52,160 nucleotides of DNA from SCQX01 sp035720945. GTDB taxonomy: Bacteria; Pseudomonadota; Gammaproteobacteria; Burkholderiales; Burkholderiaceae_B. The stretch's first letter is position 1. Each line of letters begins with the position of its first letter. The stretch covers positions 1-52,160 of the forward strand of contig DASTNK010000144.1 of the NCBI GenBank assembly GCA_035720945.1. Direction: 5' to 3'. A model generated the notes under the pieces. The model was not told the origin of the DNA, ran no database searches, and was given only the letters and a program-made list of their open reading frames with translations. Below, piece after piece: positions 34,747 through 42,675 of this stretch. The translations under genes and the position numbers were made by a program.

Positions 34747-36207
34747 TCAGGTCTCCTCGTGCCAGGATACGCCTGCGCGGGAGAGCAGGCTGCTGGAGGC
34801 CGCCGGCCCCCAGCTGCCGGCGGTGTAGGTGCGGGGGGCGATGGAGTGGTGCTCCCATGCCTCGATGATGGGTTCGACCCAGGTCCAGGCCTGGACGAGT
34901 TCGTCACGTCGCATGAAAAGGGCGAGCTTGCCTCGTATGACATCCAGCAGCAGCCGTTCATAGGCGTCCGCCCAGCGAGCCTTCGACATGGTGTGGAAGT
35001 CAAGGTTCAGATAGGTGGACTGCAGATGCATGGCGTCCCCCGGCTCCTTGGCGAGGAAGTACAGCTGAATGCTCTCCTTTGGCTGCAGGCGGATCACCAG
35101 GCGATTGGCGGAATGCAGATTCAGGGGCATGGGGAAGACGGCGTGCGGCACGTTGCGGAAGTTGATGACGATCTCCGCCACGCGCTCTTGCAACCGTTTG
35201 CCCGTGCGCAGGAAGAATGGCACGCCCGCCCATCGCCAGTTGGCGATTTCAGCCTGCAGGGCCACGAATGTTTCGGTTTTGCTGTCGGGCGCGATATTGT
35301 GCTCGTCCAGGTAACCCACGACAGGCTGGCCGTTGATGGCGCCGCTGCGGTATTGGCCGCGCACGGTACGGGCCACGACATCTTCTGTGGTGAAGGGTTT
35401 GAGCGATTTCAGGACCTTGAGTTTTTCGTCGCGCACCGCGTCTTCCGCCAGACTTGCCGGTGGCTCCATGGCGACGATGCACAGCAATTGCAGTAAGTGG
35501 TTCTGCAGCATGTCGCGCAGAGCGCCTGTGCGGTCATAGAAATCGCCGCGTTCCTCCACACCCAGTTGTTCGGCGATGGTGATCTGGACGTTGTCGATCC
35601 ATTCCCGCCGCCAGAGTGGTTCGAACAAGGCATTGCCGAAACGTATCGCCATGAGGTTCTGCACAGATTCCTTGCCCAGGTAGTGGTCGATACGGTAGAT
35701 CTGGTTTTCTGCGAAATGGCGTCCGACTTCGTCATTGATGGCATTGGACGACGCGAGATCGTGACCCAGCGGTTTTTCCAGCACGACACGCACGTTTGGA
35801 TGATTCAAGCCTACACTTGCCAGGTGTGTGCAGATCGTGGTGAAGAGGTCCGGCGCCGTGGCCAGGTAGCACACCGTCACCCGGTTGCCAGGGCCGCCCA
35901 GCGCACCCACCAGTTGTCCGTAGTCGGCTGCGTTGCCGGCGTCCAGCCTGTGGAAATGAATGCGTTTGAGGAAATCGGCCCATACCAACGGGTCGAAGCT
36001 ATCGCCCAGGCCGGGTTTGACGTGGGTCTCCACCAACGCCAGGTAGCCCGCCTGCTCGATGTCGCGGCGCCCCAGCGCGAAGATGCGCCCATCGGGATGC
36101 AGTGTGCCCGCTTTGTGTGCCTGGTATAGCGCGGGCAGCAGCTTGCGCAGGGTGAGATCCCCCGTGCCGCCGAAGAAAATGAGATCGAAACTCGGAGTAT
36201 TGGCCAT
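34747..36207 (-). CDS. zwf: Glucose-6-phosphate 1-dehydrogenase
   Basis: A 486-aa NAD(P)-dependent enzyme oxidising glucose 6-phosphate to 6-phosphogluconolactone, the entry step to the Entner-Doudoroff and pentose-phosphate routes. It has FFGGTGDLTLRKLLPAL (11-27), VVLEKPLGHD (141-150) and the catalytic RIDHYLGKE (172-180). ATG at 36207 is the family start; a further 61 codons upstream are not conserved. A HexR site sits 95 bp before the start, overlapping a likely -10 box. Confidence 0.96.
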   Translation of the reverse strand: MANTPSFDLIFFGGTGDLTLRKLLPALYQAHKAGTLHPDGRIFALGRRDIEQAGYLALVETHVKPGLGDSFDPLVWADFLKRIHFHRLDAGNAADYGQLVGALGGPGNRVTVCYLATAPDLFTTICTHLASVGLNHPNVRVVLEKPLGHDLASSNAINDEVGRHFAENQIYRIDHYLGKESVQNLMAIRFGNALFEPLWRREWIDNVQITIAEQLGVEERGDFYDRTGALRDMLQNHLLQLLCIVAMEPPASLAEDAVRDEKLKVLKSLKPFTTEDVVARTVRGQYRSGAINGQPVVGYLDEHNIAPDSKTETFVALQAEIANWRWAGVPFFLRTGKRLQERVAEIVINFRNVPHAVFPMPLNLHSANRLVIRLQPKESIQLYFLAKEPGDAMHLQSTYLNLDFHTMSKARWADAYERLLLDVIRGKLALFMRRDELVQAWTWVEPIIEAWEHHSIAPRTYTAGSWGPAASSSLLSRAGVSWHEET

Positions 36208-36549
36208 GGCCGGATTCCCTGTTTGGCGGGGCGCCGTCGGCCCGATTCGGCGGCGGCGGTTCATGCGTCGTGCATGACTGTAAGCAGGACGCTTGGAAAT
36301 ATGTAATTTAGCTACATGGTGATTGATTTGTAAAGCCCGCGTTTCGCGGATCCATAGGGTAAGTCCCTGATCGGGTCCCATGGTTCCCATGAAATGATGA
36401 AAATCACGTGATCGATTTCAACTTCATGGCCAATCGCGCGGTGCATGTTTTGCGGGATCCAAAGCCAGGCCCGTCGGGCCGTGTCTACATTTACAATACG
36501 AATGGGCCGTTCTGTCGGCCGGTCCGCCTCCCAGTGTCCTCATCTCCTC
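36208..36549. other. Divergent control region of zwf and the PtxS-like regulator
   Basis: A 342-bp AT-rich spacer. Toward zwf (minus strand), a -35-like TTTACA (36329-36334) and -10-like CTAAAT (36306-36311) are separated by 17 nt, with the HexR site over the -10. A 10-bp palindrome ATCACGTGAT lies at 36403-36412, flanked by TGAAA and TTTCA half-sites spaced wider than the usual PtxS operator. I found no perfect TGAAACCGGTTTCA here. Confidence 0.55.
36302..36316. promoter_or_regulatory. HexR-type operator upstream of zwf
   Basis: TGTAATTTAGCTACA, a 15-bp partial palindrome of the HexR consensus. It covers the probable zwf -10 box, which suits repression when ketodeoxyphosphogluconate is low. 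Confidence 0.75.
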
Positions 36550-37572
36550 ATGATAAAAAATTCCAGTCGCGCAACGATCGCTGATGTGGCACGCCACGCC
36601 GAGGTATCCAAGGCAACGGTCTCACGGTTCCTGAATCATCGTGAAACCCTGCTCTCGCCGGAAATGGCCACGCGCGTCGAGGCCGCCATCCGTGAATTGG
36701 GCTACAGTCCCAGCCCCATGGCCCAGGCGCTCAAGCGTGGCCGTTCCCGTCTGATTGGGTTGGTGGTGGCCGACATCACCAACCCGTATTCGGTGGCCGT
36801 GTTGCGTGGCGCCGAAGAGGCATGTCGAGAGGCCGGTTACCTGGTGATGCTGTTCAACCTGGGCAACGAGAGCGCGCGCGAAAGCGCGGGCATACGCGCA
36901 CTGTCGTCCTATCAGGTCGAGGGTTTCATTCTCAACACCATGGGGCACGATGCAGGCGCGGTGGTCGAAACCGCCCGGCAGGGCAAGCCAGTGGTTCTGG
37001 TCGACCGCCTGCACCACGGTCTGGATGTTGATTTCGTCTCGCTGGACAACGATCAGGCTGTCCATCTGTGCGCGCGGCACTTGTGCGAGGGTGGGTACCG
37101 CGAATTGCTGTTGGTCAGCGAACCGCTGGGCACAGTCAGCTCACGCATGCAGCGTCTGGCGGCATTTCAGTCGTTTGTCCAGGACCCCGCCAATGCCGTG
37201 TCGGGGCGGGGGGTGGAGTGTGGTGAGGATGATAATCGGCTGGTGGAAGCCTTGCGAGCGTTGCGCGGCCGAGCCGGAACCGGCATCCCGGCCGTGATCA
37301 GCAGCAACGCGGTGGTGACCTTGCGCGTCGTGGCCGCGGTGGCCAGCCTGGGCTGGACCCTGGGGCGCGATATCGGGCTGGTCGGTATCGATGAGACCGA
37401 ATGGGCGCCGTACGTGGGGCCCGGTATCAGCACCGTGTCTCAACCCACTGGCGAGCTCGGACGCTTGGCCACTCATTGTCTGCTCGAGCGCCTGGAGGGG
37501 CTTGAAACACCCGCAAGAACCATTCTGCTTCCAGGCTCGCTCGTCGTGCGCGGCTCCTCATCGGGTCAATGA
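36550..37572 (+). CDS. ptxS: LacI-family regulator, PtxS-like
   Basis: A 340-aa repressor with the LacI helix-turn-helix (ATIADVARHAEVSKATVSRF, residues 8-27) and a periplasmic-binding-protein-like effector domain (about 60-335). PtxS of Pseudomonas represses 2-ketogluconate genes and is released by 2-ketogluconate; its operator TGAAACCGGTTTCA occurs perfectly 240 bp after this gene, before the transport and catabolic operon. ATG at 36550 opens the conserved domain; the longer frame upstream is not conserved. The regulator name is therefore supported by operator context more than by residue identity. Confidence 0.8.
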   Translation: MIKNSSRATIADVARHAEVSKATVSRFLNHRETLLSPEMATRVEAAIRELGYSPSPMAQALKRGRSRLIGLVVADITNPYSVAVLRGAEEACREAGYLVMLFNLGNESARESAGIRALSSYQVEGFILNTMGHDAGAVVETARQGKPVVLVDRLHHGLDVDFVSLDNDQAVHLCARHLCEGGYRELLLVSEPLGTVSSRMQRLAAFQSFVQDPANAVSGRGVECGEDDNRLVEALRALRGRAGTGIPAVISSNAVVTLRVVAAVASLGWTLGRDIGLVGIDETEWAPYVGPGISTVSQPTGELGRLATHCLLERLEGLETPARTILLPGSLVVRGSSSGQ

Positions 37573-37956
37573 CGCGCCTGGAGGATTCAGATTGGTTAGT
37601 GCCGTGTCTCACAAGTTCGTTTCATTAGGAAGTCGAGAATCGCTGCCATGCGGCGTTGCAAATCCTCGCGATAGCAAAGGCCAGTGCTGCGGTTTGCGCC
37701 TTGCCTGATGACGATTTCGACTTCTTTTTCATTCAACTTGTGAGACGCGGAATTAGGGTAAATACGTATTTTTGAAGTTTCTTTTTGGCCGGTAAACTGT
37801 CAGAAAAAGGCATGAAACCGGTTTCATATATTTGTCGCACCGGCAGCTGGGCATCTCCTGGCAGCTTGTCGGCGGGGATTGAACAACGTCGTTTTTCGCG
37901 CATGCGGGTTGCTGAACCTCATGCCGGAGACGCACGGAACAAGGCAAGTATCCAAC
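37573..37956. other. Promoter region of the sugar-acid ABC/kgu operon
   Basis: A 384-bp gene-free stretch. It has AAATACGTATTT (a 12-bp palindrome at 37760-37771), then a candidate promoter TTGAAG (37772-37777) and TAAACT (37793-37798, 15-nt spacing), then the PtxS-type operator at 37813-37826. That places the operator just past the expected start of transcription, where a bound repressor would block RNA polymerase. The leader after it is about 130 bp. Confidence 0.6.
37813..37826. promoter_or_regulatory. PtxS operator TGAAACCGGTTTCA
   Basis: A perfect 14-bp palindrome, extended by one A/T pair on each side (37812-37827). The sequence equals the published PtxS site of Pseudomonas. It lies between the LacI-type regulator gene and the transporter/kgu operon. 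Confidence 0.88.
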
Positions 37957-38628
37957 GTGCATTATTCATTTCAATTCGGTCCGGTCTTCGAGGCCTGGCC
38001 TTCGCTGCTGCAAGGCACCTGGAACACGATCGTTCTGTCGTTCCTGGCCATGCTCTTCGGGCTCATGGTGGCCATTGTCTGTGCCTGGGGTAAAACGTCG
38101 GGCCCCAGGGTGCTGCGCTGGGTCATCAACGCCTACATCGAACTCATCCGCAACACACCATTCCTGGTTCAGTTGTTCTTTTTCTATTTCGGGCTGCCAG
38201 CGGTTGGCGTGCGGTGGTCGGCCTACACGGCGGCCCTGGTGGCCATGATCGTGAATCTTGGCGCCTATGCCGCCGAGATCGTGCGGGCTGGTATTGAATC
38301 CATTCCAAAAGGGCAGATCGAAGCTGGCCTGGCGCTGAATCTGTCCCGCGTCGAAATCTTCCGTTTCATCATTCTCAAGCCGGCGCTGCGCGCCATCTAC
38401 CCGGCGCTGACCAGTCAGTTCATCCTGCTCATGCTCGCGTCCAGCGTGGTGTCGGTGATCTCGGCCGACGACCTGACATCCATCGCGGTGAATCTCGTGT
38501 CGCAGACGTTCCGCAGCTTTGAAATCTACATCGTGGTCACGGTGATCTATCTGCTGCTCACCCTGGCCTTCTCATTCCTGTTCCGCCGCCTCTTCCTGCT
38601 GGGCCTGAATTACCCGGACCGTCGATAA
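37957..38628 (+). CDS. Polar-amino-acid-type ABC permease, first subunit (sugar-acid operon)
   Basis: A 223-aa inner-membrane permease of the amino-acid (HisM/GlnP) family with about five TM helices. It has YIELIRNTPFLVQLFFFYFG and the EAA loop GAYAAEIVRAGIESIPKGQI. It pairs with the next gene, since two different permeases occur here. Transport target is inferred from context (2-ketogluconate). The family start VHYSFQFGPVF corresponds to GTG at 37957; ATG at 37921 or 37879 are alternatives. Neither has a strong ribosome site. Confidence 0.88.
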   Translation: MHYSFQFGPVFEAWPSLLQGTWNTIVLSFLAMLFGLMVAIVCAWGKTSGPRVLRWVINAYIELIRNTPFLVQLFFFYFGLPAVGVRWSAYTAALVAMIVNLGAYAAEIVRAGIESIPKGQIEAGLALNLSRVEIFRFIILKPALRAIYPALTSQFILLMLASSVVSVISADDLTSIAVNLVSQTFRSFEIYIVVTVIYLLLTLAFSFLFRRLFLLGLNYPDRR

Positions 38629-39281
38629 TGCGCACTTTTGGCTATAACGAATTTCTCTACGTCCTGGAAGCGGCCCGCTGGACTATTCTGCTGTCTCTTG
38701 TCGCGTTCGTGGGCGGGGTGGTGGTGGGCTTGATCATTGCCTTGGCCCGCACGTCCGATAGCAAGCTGGCGCGCACGCTGGCCATCGGCTACATCCAGTT
38801 GTTCCGCGGCACGCCGTTGCTGCTGCAGTTGTTCCTGATCTTTTTCGGGGCCCCGGTCCTGGGTTGGGAGATCAACCCCTGGTGGGCGGCGGGTATCGCG
38901 CTCACCCTCAACAGCAGCGCGTTCCTGGGCGAGATCTGGCGCGGCTGCATCGAGGCCATCCCCCAGGGGCAGTGGGAAGCCGCCGATGCATTGGGCTTGT
39001 CGTTCATCTGGAAGATGCGCGATGTGGTGCTGCCGCAAGCGCTGAAGATCGCGGTGCCGCCCACGGTCGGTTATCTGGTGCAAGTGGTGAAAGGGACGTC
39101 GCTCGCGGCCATCATCGGTTTCACCGAACTCACGCGGGCGGGGCAGATCATGAACAACGTCACCTTCCAGCCTCTGTGGGTGTTTTCCGTCGTGGCACTG
39201 ATTTATTTCGTGTTGTGCTGGCCGCTGTCGCTGCTGGCGGCTTATCTGGAACGACGTCTTTCCGCCGGGATGGCCCGGTAG
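38628..39281 (+). CDS. Polar-amino-acid-type ABC permease, second subunit (sugar-acid operon)
   Basis: A 217-aa permease with YIQLFRGTPLLLQLFLIFFG and the EAA loop FLGEIWRGCIEAIPQGQWEA. Its ATG overlaps the stop of the first permease by 1 bp (TAATG), so the pair is translated together as a heterodimer. The same family normally moves amino acids; here it precedes 2-ketogluconate catabolic genes. Confidence 0.92.
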   Translation: MRTFGYNEFLYVLEAARWTILLSLVAFVGGVVVGLIIALARTSDSKLARTLAIGYIQLFRGTPLLLQLFLIFFGAPVLGWEINPWWAAGIALTLNSSAFLGEIWRGCIEAIPQGQWEAADALGLSFIWKMRDVVLPQALKIAVPPTVGYLVQVVKGTSLAAIIGFTELTRAGQIMNNVTFQPLWVFSVVALIYFVLCWPLSLLAAYLERRLSAGMAR

Positions 39282-39322
39282 TTCCGAGTGTTCAATCGTT
39301 GTCTGGCTATTGGAGAACTTTC

Positions 39323-40135
39323 ATGTATTTTTCCAGAAAAATCCGTACTTTCGTGGGGGCGGCCGCGCTGGTCACCCTGGGCTCCGTGGCGTTGGGCACC
39401 GTGTCGGCCAATGCCGCCGAAACCATCGATCAGGTCAAGCAGAAGGGGGAGCTCACGGTCGGCATGCTGGTCGACTTCCCTCCGTACGGCATTCTCAACA
39501 GCGACAACAAGCCTGACGGCTACGACGCCGACGTGGCCCGCCTGATGGCCAAGGATTGGGGCGTCAAGCTCAAGATCGTCCCGGTCAAGGGGCCCAACCG
39601 GATTCCGTATTTGCTGACGGGCAAGGTGGATCTGCTCGTGGCCTCACTGGCCATCACACCGGAACGCGCCAAGCAGGTGCAGTTCTCGCAGCCATACTCG
39701 GCGGCGCAGATCGTCCTGTTCGCGCGCAAGGGCGACAAGATCACGTCGCCCAAGGACCTGTCGGGTCTGCGTATCGGGGTGGCGCGCGCCAGCACACAAG
39801 ACGTCGCCGTCACCAAGATCGCTCCCAAGAACGCCAATATCCGTCGTTTCGATGATGACGCCTCCGCCATGCAGGCGCTGCTGTCCGGGCAAGTGGACGC
39901 CATTGGCTGCTCCACCACGGTCGCCGCGCAGATCGCCAAGCGCGATCCCGGCAAGTTCGATGCCAAGTTCGTGCTGAAGCAACAGGAAATGGCCGTTGCC
40001 ATGCGCAAGGGGGAACCCAAGACGCTCAAGGCCGTCAATGCCTTCGTCGAGAAGAACATCAAGAATGGCGACCTGAGCAAGCTCTACGAAAAGTGGCTGG
40101 GCACGCCGTTGCCCGACATGAAGGCCGCTTCCTGA
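39323..40135 (+). CDS. Periplasmic binding protein of the sugar-acid ABC importer (amino-acid family, atypical ligand site)
   Basis: A 270-aa type II binding protein with a signal peptide (about 1-32, ending ANAAE) and the family folds. The carboxylate-binding Arg115 in ASLAITPERAKQVQFS is present. In normal amino-acid proteins an Asp after the DAV/DAI strand binds the alpha-amino group; here that stretch reads VDAIGCSTTVAAQ (191-203), with Ser197 in its place. The paralogue at 28411 keeps Asp189. This fits a carboxylate without an amino group, such as 2-ketogluconate. ATG at 39323 has GGAGA upstream; a longer frame from 38864 overlaps the permease and is not real. Confidence 0.88.
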   Translation: MYFSRKIRTFVGAAALVTLGSVALGTVSANAAETIDQVKQKGELTVGMLVDFPPYGILNSDNKPDGYDADVARLMAKDWGVKLKIVPVKGPNRIPYLLTGKVDLLVASLAITPERAKQVQFSQPYSAAQIVLFARKGDKITSPKDLSGLRIGVARASTQDVAVTKIAPKNANIRRFDDDASAMQALLSGQVDAIGCSTTVAAQIAKRDPGKFDAKFVLKQQEMAVAMRKGEPKTLKAVNAFVEKNIKNGDLSKLYEKWLGTPLPDMKAAS

Positions 40136-40157
40136 AAACCTGGTTCGAGAGATTCGC

Positions 40158-40940
40158 ATGACTGATGAACAAGGTGTTGCCTCGGGGCGTTCCGCGCCGC
40201 GCGGCGAGACGATCATCGAGGCCCGCGCGGTCGACAAGTGGTATGGGGAATTCCATGTTCTGAAGAGCGTGGACTTGAATGTCCGGGCGGGCGAGCGCAT
40301 TGTCATCTGCGGCCCGTCCGGATCGGGGAAGTCCACGCTGATCCGCTGTCTCAACGGCCTCGAGAAGGTGCAGAAGGGACATGTGATGGTGGACGGCATC
40401 GAACTGACCAGCGGCGCGCGCCAGGTCGAGGCGGTGCGCCAGGAAGTGGGCATGGTTTTCCAGCAGTTCAACCTTTTCCCCCACATGACGGTGCTCAGAA
40501 ACTGCATGCTGGCGCCGATGCGTTCGCGTGGCGCCGGCAAGGCGGAGGCGGAGAGCCTGGCCATGAAGTACCTGACGCGGGTGCGCATCGCCGATCAGGC
40601 GCACAAGTACCCCAGCCAGTTGTCAGGCGGGCAGCAGCAGCGCGTGGCCATTGCCCGGGCCTTGTGCATGACACCCAAGATCATGTTGTTCGACGAACCC
40701 ACGTCGGCGCTCGATCCGGAAATGGTCAAGGAAGTGCTCGACACCATGATCGGCCTGGCCGACGACGGCATGACCATGCTGTGCGTGACACACGAAATGG
40801 GGTTTGCGCGCCGCGTCGCCGACCGGGTCATTTTCATGGCCGATGGCGAAATCATTGAACAGGCGCCACCAGACCAGTTCTTTGATAATCCTCAGCATCA
40901 GAAGGCACGCAGCTTCCTGGGGCAGATCCTGAATTCCTGA
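40158..40940 (+). CDS. ABC importer ATPase (sugar-acid operon)
   Basis: A 260-aa ATPase with Walker A GPSGSGKST, Q-loop FQQFNLF, signature LSGGQQQRVAIARAL, Walker B IMLFDEP and H-loop VTHEMGFA, very close in type to the GlnQ-like protein of the other transporter. The first about 18 residues are a non-conserved extension. It completes a full importer (two permeases, binding protein, ATPase) lying directly before kguE; the gap to kguE is 19 bp. Confidence 0.93.
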   Translation: MTDEQGVASGRSAPRGETIIEARAVDKWYGEFHVLKSVDLNVRAGERIVICGPSGSGKSTLIRCLNGLEKVQKGHVMVDGIELTSGARQVEAVRQEVGMVFQQFNLFPHMTVLRNCMLAPMRSRGAGKAEAESLAMKYLTRVRIADQAHKYPSQLSGGQQQRVAIARALCMTPKIMLFDEPTSALDPEMVKEVLDTMIGLADDGMTMLCVTHEMGFARRVADRVIFMADGEIIEQAPPDQFFDNPQHQKARSFLGQILNS

Positions 40941-40959
40941 TACCGGACACACACCTTCC

Positions 40960-41730
40960 ATGAGTCTCGCAAGGCAAATCATCGTATCCCTGTCATCATT
41001 CGGGGCTTCCAACGTGCGCCTGCACGGCCAACGGCGTTACGTCGAGTTGTGCGCGGAGGCGGGCGCGGATGGCGTGGAAATCAGGGGTGAATTGCTGAAT
41101 GATCCGGCGCGTGAGCTGCCCGGCCTGGCCTCCTGCCTGGACGGAGTGGGCCTGCGCGCGGTGTTTTCCAGCCCCGCGATGCTCTGGGATCGGACGGGGG
41201 CCCTGGATCGCGACGCACTCGAACTAGGTCTGGCCGCCGCCGCCACGCTGCGCGCCCCGGTGTTGAAGATGTCCATAGGCGGGTACGGCCAGGCTTCGCG
41301 GACATCGCTGGTCGAATTGCAAGGCGCGTTGTCCGACGGGAAGGTGGAGTTGTTGATCGAGAACGATCAAACGCCGCGTGCCGGGTCGGTGTCGTCGCTG
41401 CGGCGTTTTTTCGAGGCCGCCGACGAGACGGGCATCCACCTGGGCATGACGTTCGACATGGGCAACTGGCATTGGGTGGGGGAATCGTCACTGCAGGCGG
41501 CCGGCATTTTCGCGCCACGTGTGCGGTATGTGCATTGCAAGGGCGTTCAGCGCCAGCCGGGCCGTTGGGTGGCGGTGGCGCTTCAGGAGTCGTCGGCGCC
41601 GTGGCGCGCGGTGCTGCGGGCCATGCCGGACCTGGCGCCGCGTGCGATCGAATATCCACTGGTCGGGGAGGACGTTGAGGCGGTGACCCGCGGAGCCATC
41701 CAGGATCTGCGCACCCTTGGAGATGATTGA
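40960..41730 (+). CDS. kguE: KguE-like sugar phosphate isomerase/epimerase
   Basis: A 256-aa xylose-isomerase-like TIM barrel. Likely metal ligands are Glu134 (LLIENDQ), Asp166 (MTFDMGN), His192 (RYVHCKG) and Glu231 (AIEYPLV). KguE is the first gene of the kguEKTD 2-ketogluconate operon of Pseudomonas, where its biochemical role is still unclear. Here it sits ahead of the kguK- and kguD-like genes and overlaps kguK by 1 bp. The name rests on family fold and gene order. Confidence 0.78.
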   Translation: MSLARQIIVSLSSFGASNVRLHGQRRYVELCAEAGADGVEIRGELLNDPARELPGLASCLDGVGLRAVFSSPAMLWDRTGALDRDALELGLAAAATLRAPVLKMSIGGYGQASRTSLVELQGALSDGKVELLIENDQTPRAGSVSSLRRFFEAADETGIHLGMTFDMGNWHWVGESSLQAAGIFAPRVRYVHCKGVQRQPGRWVAVALQESSAPWRAVLRAMPDLAPRAIEYPLVGEDVEAVTRGAIQDLRTLGDD

Positions 41731-42674
41731 TGGACCCGCTTCTGGATGTCGTCACGTTTGGCGAGGCCATGATGCTGCTCGTGGCCGATCGTCCCGGGCC
41801 ACTCGAGTCGGTGCCGGCGTTCTACAAGCGGACTGCGGGGGCCGAGACCAATGTGGCTGTCGGCCTGGCGCGTCTCGGGTTGCGCGTGGGCTGGGTCAGC
41901 CGTCTGGGGGTTGATTCCATGGGGCGCTATCTGCTGGCCGCGATGCGGGCGGAAGGCATCGATTGCTCTCATGTCATCTGTGATCCAACGCAGCGTACCG
42001 GCATGCAGTTCAAAGGGCAGGTCGTGGACGGCAGTGACCCTCCGGTTGAATATCATCGCAAAGGCTCCGCGGCCAGCCACATGCAGTCGGACGACATTGA
42101 CGTTTCGTGGCTTTGCGCGGCGCGCCATCTGCATTCGACGGGTGTGTTCGCGGCCATCTCGGAAAATTGCCTTGCCACGACCACCAGAACCATGGCGCTC
42201 ATGCGCGCGGCGGGCCGCACGATTTCATTCGACCCCAACCTGCGTCCCACGCTGTGGTCGACCGAGGACAGAATGCGCGAGTGCGTCAATCGGTTGGCGT
42301 TCGCCGCCGACTGGGTGTTCCCCGGCTTTGCGGAAGGGCTTCTGCTCACCGGGCATGACACGCCCGAACAAATCGCGGCGTTCTACCGTGGCCATGGCGC
42401 ACGTCTGGTCGTGGTGAAGCTTGGTCCGGACGGTGCTTATTTCGATGGCGAGCAGGGGCAAGGCTATGTGGTGGGCTGTCCGGTCGCCAAGGTGGTCGAT
42501 ACCGTGGGCGCGGGAGACGGCTTCGCGGTCGGCGTGATCAGCGCGATGCTGGAGGGGCGCACGGTGCGTCAGGCTGTCGAGCGTGGGGCTTGGATAGGGG
42601 CCCGCGCCGTCCAGGTGCTGGGTGATACAGAGGGTCTGCCGACACGCGCCGAACTCGAACTGGCGGAGTCGTGA
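41730..42674 (+). CDS. kguK: PfkB-family 2-ketogluconate kinase (KguK-like)
   Basis: A 314-aa ribokinase-family sugar kinase. It has the substrate-side AGAETNVAVGLARLG (36-50), FDPNLRPTLW (167-176) and the catalytic DTVGAGDGFAVG (257-268, base Asp263). It should phosphorylate 2-ketogluconate at C6 using ATP; 2-keto-3-deoxygluconate kinase (KdgK) is the close alternative, and context favours KguK. Its ATG shares one base with the kguE stop (TGATG). Cytosolic. Confidence 0.82.
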   Translation: MDPLLDVVTFGEAMMLLVADRPGPLESVPAFYKRTAGAETNVAVGLARLGLRVGWVSRLGVDSMGRYLLAAMRAEGIDCSHVICDPTQRTGMQFKGQVVDGSDPPVEYHRKGSAASHMQSDDIDVSWLCAARHLHSTGVFAAISENCLATTTRTMALMRAAGRTISFDPNLRPTLWSTEDRMRECVNRLAFAADWVFPGFAEGLLLTGHDTPEQIAAFYRGHGARLVVVKLGPDGAYFDGEQGQGYVVGCPVAKVVDTVGAGDGFAVGVISAMLEGRTVRQAVERGAWIGARAVQVLGDTEGLPTRAELELAES

Positions 42675-42675
42675 C

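Noticed and set aside
36395..36425. Second PtxS operator before the regulator gene
   Set aside because: TGAAA and TTTCA half-sites are present, but their spacing is wider than in the 14-bp operator, so I list it only as a weak candidate.
38864..39322. Upstream extension of the kgu-linked binding protein
   Set aside because: It overlaps the second permease in another frame and would remove the signal peptide; ATG at 39323 has a ribosome site.
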